From: Stappia indica
Lineage (GTDB): Bacteria > Pseudomonadota > Alphaproteobacteria > Rhizobiales > Stappiaceae
Assembly: GCF_001696535.1 (NCBI RefSeq)
Contig: NZ_MBQE01000001.1
Span: 310,001-374,000, forward strand
DNA length: 64,000 nt
Reading direction: 5' to 3'
Shown here: one piece after another, positions 44,577 through 52,250 of the stretch
Numbering within the stretch: the stretch's first letter is position 1
Layout: each line of letters opens with the position of its first letter
Translations under genes and position numbers: made by a program
The notes under the pieces: generated by a model
What the model was told of the DNA's origin: nothing
Databases searched by the model: none
Seen by the model: only the letters and a program-made list of their open reading frames with translations

Positions 44577-44728
44577 CTTGATGCTCGCCGTTGCTGCCTG
44601 CCGAAAAGGACAAGCGGCGCGCACGCGATCAGGGCTGTTGCGCGATCGGGAAAGGCGGCCGCCTGTGGTCGAGCGGACAGTGTTCCCCGTCCGCTCCCCG
44701 ATGTCGACCCGTTGCGCCCGCCGGTCCC

Positions 44729-44756
44729 CAGATATGGGCACGCCATGCACCGCCAA
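44729..44756 (-). promoter_or_regulatory. Candidate dnaE promoter
   Basis: TTGGCG (44751-44756) and TATCTG (44729-44734) with a 16-nt spacer on the minus strand, inside the 228-bp gap between the small SOS gene and dnaE. A 7-bp GC hairpin at about 44758-44780 lies just upstream and could end the small transcript. Confidence 0.3.
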
Positions 44757-44804
44757 TCGGCGGGCCGGCGAGACCCGCCGGCGGACGGCAAGCCTGTCGG
44801 ATGG

Positions 44805-44921
44805 TCAGGCGGTCAGCAGCTCGGCAATGGCGCTGCTCCAGAGCAGCATCGTGGTGCCGAACAGGGTCAGCGCCGCCAATGCGGCCAGATCCTGAAAACT
44901 GTCGCGGAACTCATCGAACAT
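44805..44921 (-). CDS. SOS-regulated 38-aa single-pass membrane protein (novel)
   Basis: A 38-residue protein starting MFDEFRDSFQD and ending SAIAELLTA, too short for usual gene calling. The first 11 residues are acidic and amphipathic; residues about 12-34 form one hydrophobic helix with a Trp. GGGAGG is 6 nt before the ATG. The promoter holds two perfect LexA boxes, so it should be induced by DNA damage. Known SOS-induced small membrane proteins are Caulobacter SidA (29 aa, blocks division via FtsW/FtsN) and E. coli TisB (membrane toxin). This one could be a division inhibitor of the SidA kind, but I see no firm sequence match. Its net negative charge argues against a TisB-like cationic toxin. 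It lies 228 bp upstream of dnaE. Confidence 0.75.
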   Translation of the reverse strand: MFDEFRDSFQDLAALAALTLFGTTMLLWSSAIAELLTA

Positions 44922-44940
44922 GGTAGCCTCCCTTGCCCCG

Positions 44941-44955
44941 GAACTCTCGGTGAAC
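44941..44955 (-). promoter_or_regulatory. LexA (SOS) box 2 of the small membrane protein gene
   Basis: On the minus strand GTTC-N7-GTTC, a perfect match, located in the predicted 5' leader 19 nt before the ATG. Confidence 0.8.
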
Positions 44956-44968
44956 TCTCGATAATTCG

Positions 44969-44997
44969 AGTATGTTCACGTTTTGTTCTTTTTGCAA
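44969..44997 (-). promoter_or_regulatory. Promoter of the SOS small membrane protein gene
   Basis: TTGCAA (44992-44997) and CATACT (44969-44974) with a 17-nt spacer on the minus strand. A perfect LexA box overlaps the spacer, so repression would be direct. Confidence 0.65.
44974..44988 (-). promoter_or_regulatory. LexA (SOS) box 1 of the small membrane protein gene
   Basis: GTTC-N7-GTTC on the plus strand (GAAC-N7-GAAC on the transcribed orientation), perfect match to the alphaproteobacterial consensus, inside the promoter. Confidence 0.85.
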
Positions 44998-45125
44998 CCC
45001 CCGTCATTCCGACGGCACGACTCATGGTTAGCGCACGGTTAAACCGGGTGCAGGATCGGTGGGCGGAGCCAGGAGGCAGGAGCAACCATCGGCAGGGATG
45101 AGCGGGAGGCGTCCCCCCCACCCTC

Positions 45126-45294
45126 GGCTGTCATGCCTGCGAAGGCAGGCATCCAGTATCCGCCGGGTCGTGTGGGTTTACGAAAGCGGATGCCCCTCGG
45201 AGAGAGGCGCTCGCGGCAACGCCGAGATCTGAGCCGAACCGTTCGTGGTTACTGGTTCCCGATCTTCGGCTGCGCCGAAACCGGGACGACAGGC
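45126..45294. repeat. Dispersed palindromic repeat, copy 2
   Basis: 169-bp copy of the element at 40824 with both terminal hairpins. Here similarity to copy 3 continues to about 45387, giving a directly repeated unit of roughly 262 bp. Confidence 0.8.
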
Positions 45295-45521
45295 TGAGCA
45301 TGGGCGCGCGTCGGCGTGTCCTCGCCACCGCTCTGGAAGCCAATAGGCCCCGGATCTCGCGATGCTCGTCCGGGGTGACGGCGGAGGGATCGAATTGACG
45401 GCAGAGGGGATGCGGGGTCGCGCCTCTCTCTCAGGTCGTCATCCGGGTCAAGCGAAGCGCAGAACCGGGAACCATTGGCACCCTCGGCGGGCATGAGGCG
45501 GGAGCGCGTCGCCATCCTCTC

Positions 45522-45690
45522 GGCTGTCATACCTGCGAAGGCAGGTATCCAGTATCCGCCCGGGCGGGCAGGTTTGCGAAAGTGGATGCCCCCTCGGCGA
45601 GGGTCACTCGCGGCAACGTCACGGCTCGGGCCGCACGATCTGGGGTTACTGGATCCCGGTCTTCGGCTGCGCCGAAACCGGGACGACAGA
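45522..45690. repeat. Dispersed palindromic repeat, copy 3
   Basis: 169-bp copy. With its downstream flank (to about 45784) it repeats the copy-2 unit 396 bp away, so the 45.1-45.8 kb region grew by a local direct duplication. I see no gene between 44998 and 45819. Confidence 0.8.
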
Positions 45691-45819
45691 CCGAGTGTGG
45701 GTGCGCGTCGGCGTGTCCTCACCACCGCTCTGGAAGCCAACAGGCCCCGGCACGCGCTGCGTTTGGCCGGGGTGACGGCAGAGGATGGGGTGACCGCGGA
45801 GGGATCTGGGTAACGGGCG

Positions 45820-46542
45820 TCAGAGCTCGATGATCTGCTGGTCGCGCAGGGTGATGCGGCGGTCCATGCGGCCCGCCAGCTCCATGTTGTGGGTGGCGAT
45901 CAGCGCGGCAAGGCCAGAGGCGCGCACCAGCGCCACCAGCGCATCGAACACGTAGCTGGAGGTGCCCGGATCGAGGTTGCCGGTCGGCTCGTCGGCCAGC
46001 AGAACGCGCGGCGCATTGGCGACGGCGCGGGCAATGGCGACGCGCTGCTGCTCGCCGCCCGAAAGCTCGGACGGGCGATGGCTCGCCCGGTTGCCGAGGC
46101 GCATGTAGTCGAGCAACTGGCTCGCCCGCTCCTCGGCCTCGCGCTTGTCGAGCCCGCGGATCAGCTGCGGGATGACGAGGTTTTCCAGCGCCGTGAACTC
46201 GGGCAACAGATGGTGGAACTGGTAGACGAAGCCGAGCTCGGTACGGCGCATGCGCGTGCGGTCGGCGTCTTCCATGCTGCCGCAGGGCCGCCCGCCGACA
46301 TAGACCTCGCCGCTGTCGGGCCGCTCGAGCAAGCCGGCGATGTGCAGCAGGGTCGACTTGCCGGCGCCGGAGGGCGCGACCAGCGCGACCAGCTCGCCCG
46401 GATGCAGCGCAAGGTTGGCGTCGACCAGAATGTCGAGCTGCCCCTCGCCCTCGCGAAAGCTGCGGTTGATGCCGGCAAGCACCAGCGGCAGGTCGCCGAG
46501 TGCGTCGGTCCGGGCCTGATCCTGTTCGGGAGCCATGGTCAT
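45820..46542 (-). CDS. lolD: Lipoprotein-releasing ABC transporter ATP-binding protein LolD
   Basis: 240-aa ABC ATPase that powers release of outer-membrane lipoproteins from the inner membrane. Walker [10 protein letters not shown] is at 56-64, signature LSGGEQQ at 160-166 and Walker [12 protein letters not shown] at 181-191. The ATG at 46542 overlaps the lolC stop (ATGA). Together they form LolC-type dimer plus LolD. Confidence 0.96.
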   Translation of the reverse strand: MTMAPEQDQARTDALGDLPLVLAGINRSFREGEGQLDILVDANLALHPGELVALVAPSGAGKSTLLHIAGLLERPDSGEVYVGGRPCGSMEDADRTRMRRTELGFVYQFHHLLPEFTALENLVIPQLIRGLDKREAEERASQLLDYMRLGNRASHRPSELSGGEQQRVAIARAVANAPRVLLADEPTGNLDPGTSSYVFDALVALVRASGLAALIATHNMELAGRMDRRITLRDQQIIEL

Positions 46543-47843
46543 TCGTATCTCAGCGCCTCGACCGGGTCGAGCCTGGCGGCCCGCCAGGCGGGATAGAGGG
46601 TCGCCAGCAGCGACAGCACCATCGCCATGACGACGACGGTGAAGGTCTCGCCCGTATCCATGTCGGCCGGCAGGCGGCTGAGGAAATAGAGCTCGGGCGA
46701 GAACAGCTCGGTGCTGGTCAGCCAGGAAATGCCCTGGCGGATGCTCTCGACATTGAGGCAGACGACGAAGCCGAGCAGGAAGCCGGCCAGCGTGCCGACG
46801 ACGCCGATGCTGGCGCCGGTGATCAGGAACACGCGCAGGATGGTGCCGCGCGTGGCGCCCATGGTGCGCAGGATGGCGATGTCGCGGCCCTTGTCCTTCA
46901 CCAGCATGGTCATGCCGGAAATGATGTTGAGCGCCGCCACCAGCACGATCAGGGTGAGGATCAGGAACATCACGTTGCGCTCGACCTCGAGCGCGGAGAA
47001 GAAGGTCATGTTGCGCGCGCGCCAGTCGCTGACGAAGGCAGGCCGTCCCGCCCCCTCCTCGACGGCGGTGCGCATCGGCCCGACGCTGTCGGGATCGTCA
47101 GTGAAGACCTCGATGCCGGTGACGATGCCCTCCTGGTTGAAGAAGAGCTGCGCCTCCTCCAGCGGCATGAAGGCGATGGTGCCGTCATATTCCGACATGC
47201 CGATCTCGAAGATCGCGCGCACCGGATAGCCCTTGACCCGCGGAGTGACGCCGAGCGCGGTGACATTGCCGCGCGGCACGACCAGCGTGACCGTATCGCC
47301 GACGGTGACGCCGAGCTGGCGGGCCATGCGCGTACCGATGGCAAGGCCGCCGGCGGTGTCGAAGCCCTCCAGCGTGCCGACGCTGACCGTGCTGGCGACC
47401 AGCGGCAACTTGACCAGATCCGGCTCGCGCACGCCGCGCACCAAGGCGCCGAAGGCGCCGGAGGGACCGGAAATCAGCGCCTGCCCCTCGACGAAGGGCA
47501 GCGTGAAGGTGACGCCCTCGAGATTCTCGATCCGGGCGGCGACCGCATCATAGTCGTCCAGCTCGCTGCCGATGGGCTGCACCAGCAAATGGCCGTTGAT
47601 GCCGAGGATCTTGGACAGCAGCTCGCCGCGGAAGCCGTTCATCACCGCCATGACGATGATCAGCGTCGCAACGCCCAAGGTGATGCCGAGAAAGGAGAAA
47701 CCGGCGATGACGGAGATGAACGTCTCGCGGCGCCGCGAGCGGAGATACCGCCCCGCCAGCATCCATTCGAACCGGGCGAAGGCCGGCGTGTCGACGGACT
47801 TTGCCGACCCGGCCCCAGGCTTTGCGGCTGCGTTCATTCCCAT
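46539..47843 (-). CDS. lolC: Lipoprotein-releasing ABC transporter permease LolC/LolE family
   Basis: 434-aa inner-membrane permease with the MacB-PCD/FtsX layout: TM1 at about residues 45-67, a large periplasmic domain, then three helices (about 290-315, 340-365, 395-420). The N-terminal segment [22 protein letters not shown] is typical. Only one permease gene is present, so it likely homodimerises or pairs with a copy elsewhere. Starts at 47843 and 47837 are both possible. It lies 104 bp after proS. Confidence 0.94.
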   Translation of the reverse strand: MGMNAAAKPGAGSAKSVDTPAFARFEWMLAGRYLRSRRRETFISVIAGFSFLGITLGVATLIIVMAVMNGFRGELLSKILGINGHLLVQPIGSELDDYDAVAARIENLEGVTFTLPFVEGQALISGPSGAFGALVRGVREPDLVKLPLVASTVSVGTLEGFDTAGGLAIGTRMARQLGVTVGDTVTLVVPRGNVTALGVTPRVKGYPVRAIFEIGMSEYDGTIAFMPLEEAQLFFNQEGIVTGIEVFTDDPDSVGPMRTAVEEGAGRPAFVSDWRARNMTFFSALEVERNVMFLILTLIVLVAALNIISGMTMLVKDKGRDIAILRTMGATRGTILRVFLITGASIGVVGTLAGFLLGFVVCLNVESIRQGISWLTSTELFSPELYFLSRLPADMDTGETFTVVVMAMVLSLLATLYPAWRAARLDPVEALRYE

Positions 47844-47947
47844 TCCCTGTGCCAGTCATGACCGGGCGACCTTGCCCGGGCAGTCGCGTCCGGCGGCGGA
47901 GCGCCCGCCACCCGAAGGGATGCCGCCCCCGCAGGGCCGGCCCCTGG

Positions 47948-49276
47948 TCAGGACGCCAGCTCGCCGACGAGACGAGTGACAGCCTCCTGTGGCGAAACCG
48001 TGCTGCGCTCGCCGCTTGCCCGGTTCTTGATCTCGACCACGCCCTCCTTGAGGCCGCGCGGACCGACGATAAGCTGCCACGGCAGGCCGATGAGGTCCAT
48101 TGTCGCGAACTTCGCCCCCGCACGAGTGTCGACGTCATCCACAAGCACCTCGATGCCGGCGGCCGTCAGCTGGCGCTCGAGATCGGCGCAGGCCGCATCG
48201 GACTCCGCATCGCCCGGCTTCAGGTTGATCAGGCCGACATGGAACGGGGCGACCGAAGCCGGCCACTTGATTCCCGCCTCGTCGTGATGCGCTTCGATGA
48301 TGGCGCCCAAAAGACGCGACACGCCGACGCCGTAGGAGCCCATGTGCACCGGCACCTCGACACCGTCCGGACCGGCGACCTTCGCCCCCATCGGCTCGGA
48401 ATACTTGGTGCCGAAATAGAAGATATGGCCGACCTCGATGCCGCGCGCCGACATGCGCGCATCTTCCGCGACCGCCTCGTAGGCGCCGGCGTCGTGCATC
48501 TCGTCGGTCGCCGCGTAAGGCGTCGTCCAGGCGTCGATGACCGGCGTCAGGTCGCTGTCGAAGTCGGTGTCCTCGCCCGGGATCGGCAGGTCGAGGATCG
48601 CCTTGTCGCAGAACACCTCGCTCTCGCCGGTGGAGGCGAGGATGATGAACTCGTGGCTCATGTCGCCGCCGATCGGGCCGGTATCGGCGCGCATCGGGAT
48701 CGCCTGCAGGCCCATGCGGGCGAAGGTGCGCAGATAGGCGACGAACATGCGGTTGTAGGCATGGCGCGCGCCTTCCTTGTCCAGATCGAAGGAATAGGCG
48801 TCCTTCATCAGGAACTCGCGGCCGCGCATGATGCCGAAACGCGGGCGCACCTCGTCGCGGAACTTCCACTGGATGTGGTAGAGGTTCATCGGCAGGTCCT
48901 TGTAGGACCGCACCGAGGCCCGGAAGATGTCGGTGATCATCTCCTCGTTGGTCGGCCCGTACAGCATCTCGCGCTCGTGCCGGTCGGCAATGCGCAGCAT
49001 CTCCTTGCCATAGGCATCGTAGCGCCCGCTCTCGCGCCACAGGTCGGCCGGCTGGATCGTCGGCATCAGGAGTTCCTGCGCGCCGGCCCGGTTCTGCTCC
49101 TCGCGCACGATCTGCTCGATCTTGCGCAGGACCCGCAGGCCGAACGGCAACCAGGCATAGATGCCGGCCGCTTCCTGACGGATCAGACCCGCGCGCAGCA
49201 TCAGCCGGTGCGAGACGATCTCCGCCTCCTTCGGCGTTTCCTTGAGGATGGGAAGAAAGGTGCGGGACAGGCGCAT
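47948..49276 (-). CDS. proS: Proline--tRNA ligase (short alphaproteobacterial type)
   Basis: 442-aa class II aminoacyl-tRNA synthetase. [20 protein letters not shown] (motif 1 region), [20 protein letters not shown] (motif 2) and [16 protein letters not shown] (motif 3) are present. The editing (INS) domain of the E. coli enzyme is absent, which is normal for this clade and implies that misacylated Ala-tRNA-Pro is cleared in trans. The ATG at 49276 fits the family start. Confidence 0.97.
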   Translation of the reverse strand: MRLSRTFLPILKETPKEAEIVSHRLMLRAGLIRQEAAGIYAWLPFGLRVLRKIEQIVREEQNRAGAQELLMPTIQPADLWRESGRYDAYGKEMLRIADRHEREMLYGPTNEEMITDIFRASVRSYKDLPMNLYHIQWKFRDEVRPRFGIMRGREFLMKDAYSFDLDKEGARHAYNRMFVAYLRTFARMGLQAIPMRADTGPIGGDMSHEFIILASTGESEVFCDKAILDLPIPGEDTDFDSDLTPVIDAWTTPYAATDEMHDAGAYEAVAEDARMSARGIEVGHIFYFGTKYSEPMGAKVAGPDGVEVPVHMGSYGVGVSRLLGAIIEAHHDEAGIKWPASVAPFHVGLINLKPGDAESDAACADLERQLTAAGIEVLVDDVDTRAGAKFATMDLIGLPWQLIVGPRGLKEGVVEIKNRASGERSTVSPQEAVTRLVGELAS

Positions 49277-49485
49277 CGGCGTGCTTCTCGGACTTCTTGG
49301 CTGGCAGGAACGGCGCGCGAGTGCGACGCCTGAAGTTTGCGCAGTGAAAGCGCATGCGCCGGGAAAACACAAGTCCCGCCAGCCGCGAAGGTGGCGGGAA
49401 ACCGCGAAAATCGCGCGACCCGTTTGCGAGTGCGCGAGTTCAACCCCCTCCCCGCAAAAAAATTGGGCTGCTCTTGCACAAAATG

Positions 49486-49514
49486 GTGACAAGGGGATAA
49501 CGATGCGCTATGGT
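49486..49514 (+). promoter_or_regulatory. Candidate promoter for a plus-strand transcript upstream of proS
   Basis: GTGACA (49486-49491) and TATGGT (49509-49514) with a 17-nt spacer, in an otherwise empty, AT-richer intergenic stretch. Confidence 0.4.
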
Positions 49515-49519
49515 CCGTT

Positions 49520-49715
49520 CTCATAACAAGGCAAGAAGCTGCAAGGCTTACTTTGCTAAAAAACAGACATCGCGGTCTGAGTCTTGGGAGGAAGAGCCTT
49601 CTGGCGCGTCGTAACTGACTGCTGCCCGCCGAAACAGATCTTTTTTGCCTTTGGCGAACGAAGGTGCGATACGCGAAACCTAAAAAGCAAGGCCTTGTGC
49701 CTTGCTTTTTTCTTT
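49520..49715 (+). ncRNA. Possible small RNA (about 195 nt)
   Basis: The span between a candidate promoter and a strong T-rich terminator, divergent from proS. It contains a CAGAC/GTCTG hairpin (about 49566-49581) and a GGGAGGA tract, and no reading frame of useful length follows. I do not recognise an Rfam family. The terminator is bidirectional, so it might instead serve only the convergent lipoprotein gene. Confidence 0.35.
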
Positions 49716-49716
49716 T
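49682..49716. terminator. Strong bidirectional intrinsic terminator
   Basis: Perfect 12-bp stem (49682-49693 with 49699-49710), 5-nt loop, followed by TCTTTT on the plus strand and preceded by A-tracts, so it can also end leftward transcripts from the lipoprotein gene. Confidence 0.8.
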
Positions 49717-49876
49717 CTACTCCCGTTCAAGCTGAAACTATACTGTCTCTCTACAGAAGGCGCATGAGCCTGATGCCGCTTTCGCCTGGAAAAAAGCGAA
49801 AGCGCTGCCTGCAGAACTTGCAGAGAGACTTGCGGGAAAGAGTGGCGATCACCCTGCGGAAAATCGCGAGGCGGCG

Positions 49877-50524
49877 TCAGCTGCGCTCGGCGAACCAGGC
49901 ATCCAGCGGCATGATCACCGGCTTGACGCCATTGTCTTCCGGCCAGGAATCGACCGCGAAGGCCGCACCGCCCTTTGTCTCGCGCACCACCGCGGTCGCG
50001 TGCGGATAGCGGCCGTCGAGGAAGAAGCCGCGCGCCACGGGGCTCGCCACCTCGTGATGGGCGAGATAACCGGCGCGGGCGGCGATGCTCAGCACGCTGG
50101 TGGTGTTGGTCGCCTCGTCGATGCAGTCCATCTGACCGGGCACGCCGGCATTGTGCAGGTCGTAGCCGCCGACATCCTTGTCCGAGCCGACGACCGGGCC
50201 GATGGTCTTTTCCGACCAGGCGATGGCTTCTGCGATGGCGGCGCGCTCGGCCGCCGGCGACTTGCGCCCCTTGGCCAGGATCGCCTTGAGGCGGCGCATA
50301 TGGGCAGGCGAGAAATCGAACGGCGTCTTCAGCGCGCAGCCGAAGGCATGGCAGACATAGATGCGGGTGCCCGAGGGGGCGACGCCGCCGCGCGCCGAGT
50401 ACCAGCCGCCGATATTGCCGGAGGCCTGTCCGGCGCAGCCGGCCAGCACCAGGCAGCCGAGCGCAAGCCACACCGTGCCACGCGGCGCCATGCCCCGCCG
50501 TTCCGCCTTCACGTACCGAATCAT
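49877..50524 (-). CDS. Putative lipoprotein of unknown function
   Basis: 215-aa protein with an N-terminal lipoprotein signal (VLAGC, C30 as acylation site). The mature part contains RIYVCHAFGCALKTPFDFS, DCIDEATNTTSVLSIAARAG and AVDSWPEDNGVKPVIMPLDAW, a pattern of a conserved Rhizobiales hypothetical family that I cannot tie to a function. The two Cys near residue 60 and the one near 130 could form disulfides in the periplasm. GGGGGA precedes the ATG at 50524. It is divergent from trmFO. Confidence 0.8.
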   Translation of the reverse strand: MIRYVKAERRGMAPRGTVWLALGCLVLAGCAGQASGNIGGWYSARGGVAPSGTRIYVCHAFGCALKTPFDFSPAHMRRLKAILAKGRKSPAAERAAIAEAIAWSEKTIGPVVGSDKDVGGYDLHNAGVPGQMDCIDEATNTTSVLSIAARAGYLAHHEVASPVARGFFLDGRYPHATAVVRETKGGAAFAVDSWPEDNGVKPVIMPLDAWFAERS

Positions 50525-50662
50525 GCGTTCCCCCGGCCCTTGTCCCTTCTGTTATCCTTCCTGCGTTTGCCTGATGGAAGGGGACGCGGTAAGTCAGCCA
50601 TCAAATGGACACGCCCGGACGGCATCTGCCGCCGGGAACGACAGCGCGGAGAGTAAATCGAG

Positions 50663-52075
50663 ATGCAGCCAGTTCATGTCATCGGCGGTGGCCTTGCCGG
50701 TTCGGAGGCAGCCTGGCAGCTCGCCCGGCGCGGCGTGCCGGTGGTGCTGCACGAGATGCGCCCGGTGCGCGGCACCGATGCGCACAAGACCCAGGACCTT
50801 GCCGAGTTGGTCTGCTCCAACTCGTTCCGCTCGGACGATGCCGAGCAGAACGCGGTCGGGTTGCTGCATGCGGAGCTGCGCGATGCCGGCTCGCTGATCA
50901 TGGCCAGCGCCGATGCGCACCAGGTGCCGGCCGGCGGGGCGCTCGCCGTCGACCGCGACGGCTTTGCCGCCGCCGTCACCGCGGCGCTCGAGGCCCATCC
51001 GCTCATCACCATCCAGCGCGAGGAAATCGCCGGCCTGCCGCCGGAAGACTGGGACAGCGTCATCGTCGCCACCGGGCCGCTGACCTCGCCTGCCCTGTCG
51101 CAGGCGATTCTCGAGGCGACCGGCGAAGACGCCCTCGCCTTCTTCGACGCCATCGCGCCGATCCTGCATTTCGACAGCGTCGACCTCGACACCTGCTGGT
51201 TCCAGTCGCGCTACGACAAGCCCGGCCCCGGCGGCTCGGGCAAGGACTACATCAACTGCCCGATGGACAAGGCGCAGTACGAGGCTTTTATCGACGCCCT
51301 GATCGCCGCCCCCAAGGCGGAGTTTAAGGAGTGGGAGGAGAACACGCCCTATTTCGACGGCTGTCTGCCCATCGAGGTGATGGCCGAGCGCGGCCGCGAA
51401 ACCCTGCGCCACGGGCCGATGAAGCCGATGGGCCTGACCAACGCGCACAAGCCCGACCAGAAGCCCTATGCGGTGGTCCAACTGCGCCAGGACAATGCCC
51501 TCGGCACGCTCTACAACATGGTCGGCTTCCAGACGAAGCTGAAGCACGGGGCACAGCTGGAAGTGTTCCGGATGATCCCGGGGCTGGAGGATGCGGTGTT
51601 CGCGCGGCTCGGCGGCCTGCACCGCAACACGTTCCTGAACTCGCCGAAGCTGCTGGACGGCACGCTGCGGCTGAAGAGCCGCCCGGCGCTGCGCTTCGCC
51701 GGCCAGGTGACGGGCTGCGAGGGCTATGTGGAATCGGCGAGCGTCGGCTGCATGGCGGGGCTCTTCGCGGCGGCCGAGCGGCTGGGCGAGGCCTGCCCGC
51801 CGCCGCCGGAGACGACGGCCATGGGCGCGCTGCTCGGCCACATCACCGGCGGGCACATCCTGCGCGACGAGCCGGGCCCGCGCTCGTTCCAGCCTATGAA
51901 CGTGAATTTCGGCCTGTTCCCGCCCATCGAGGCGCCGAAGACCGACGAGGACGGCCGCCGGCTGAAGGGCAAGGACAAGACCCGGGCGAAGAAGCTGGCG
52001 ATGACCCGCCGCGCCCGCGCGGACTTCGGCCGCTGGATCGCCGGGACTGTACCCGTGCGCGACGCCGCCGAATAG
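50663..52075 (+). CDS. trmFO: Methylenetetrahydrofolate--tRNA-(uracil-5-)-methyltransferase TrmFO
   Basis: 470-aa FAD- and folate-dependent enzyme that forms ribothymidine at tRNA position 54. The FAD-binding [11 protein letters not shown] is at 8-18, [21 protein letters not shown] follows (Cys of the active site), and the GidA-like C-terminal part is intact. The 3' end (codons for RDAAE and the stop) is the first unit of a 52-bp tandem repeat that runs past the gene. Confidence 0.96.
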   Translation: MQPVHVIGGGLAGSEAAWQLARRGVPVVLHEMRPVRGTDAHKTQDLAELVCSNSFRSDDAEQNAVGLLHAELRDAGSLIMASADAHQVPAGGALAVDRDGFAAAVTAALEAHPLITIQREEIAGLPPEDWDSVIVATGPLTSPALSQAILEATGEDALAFFDAIAPILHFDSVDLDTCWFQSRYDKPGPGGSGKDYINCPMDKAQYEAFIDALIAAPKAEFKEWEENTPYFDGCLPIEVMAERGRETLRHGPMKPMGLTNAHKPDQKPYAVVQLRQDNALGTLYNMVGFQTKLKHGAQLEVFRMIPGLEDAVFARLGGLHRNTFLNSPKLLDGTLRLKSRPALRFAGQVTGCEGYVESASVGCMAGLFAAAERLGEACPPPPETTAMGALLGHITGGHILRDEPGPRSFQPMNVNFGLFPPIEAPKTDEDGRRLKGKDKTRAKKLAMTRRARADFGRWIAGTVPVRDAAE

Positions 52076-52200
52076 GCGACAGGCGGCGCGCACAAAACAG
52101 GGCATGCCGCGCGACGCCGCCGAATAGGCGACAAGCGGCGCGCACAAAACAGAGCGCCACGCGCGACGCCGCCGAATAGGCGGAAGCGTCCGCGCAAAAT
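52057..52200. repeat. 52-bp tandem repeat at the trmFO 3' end
   Basis: About 2.8 units starting at 52057, 52109 and 52161. Each begins GCGCGACGCCGCCGAATAGG. The first unit overlaps the last codons and stop of trmFO, so the repeat was born from the gene's own 3' end. Confidence 0.9.
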
Positions 52201-52220
52201 ACAACGCGTATAGCAGCAGA

Positions 52221-52250
52221 CCGGCGGCCCTCGGGCCGCCGGTTCCGTTT
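52221..52250 (+). terminator. Terminator between trmFO and the MscS gene
   Basis: Perfect GC stem CCGGCGGCC...GGCCGCCGG (52221-52242) followed by TTCCGTTT on the plus strand. It lies at the convergent 3' ends. Confidence 0.65.

Noticed and set aside
45237-45262. GTTC repeats inside the dispersed element as an SOS box
   Set aside because: The two GTTC halves are separated by more than 7 nt, so it does not fit the LexA consensus.
49503-49526. A 7-codon ORF with Shine-Dalgarno as a gene on its own
   Set aside because: Too short to judge and not clearly inside the predicted transcript; kept only as a remark on the possible small RNA.
52057-52200. CRISPR array
   Set aside because: Units are directly adjacent 52-bp tandem copies without spacers of unrelated sequence.
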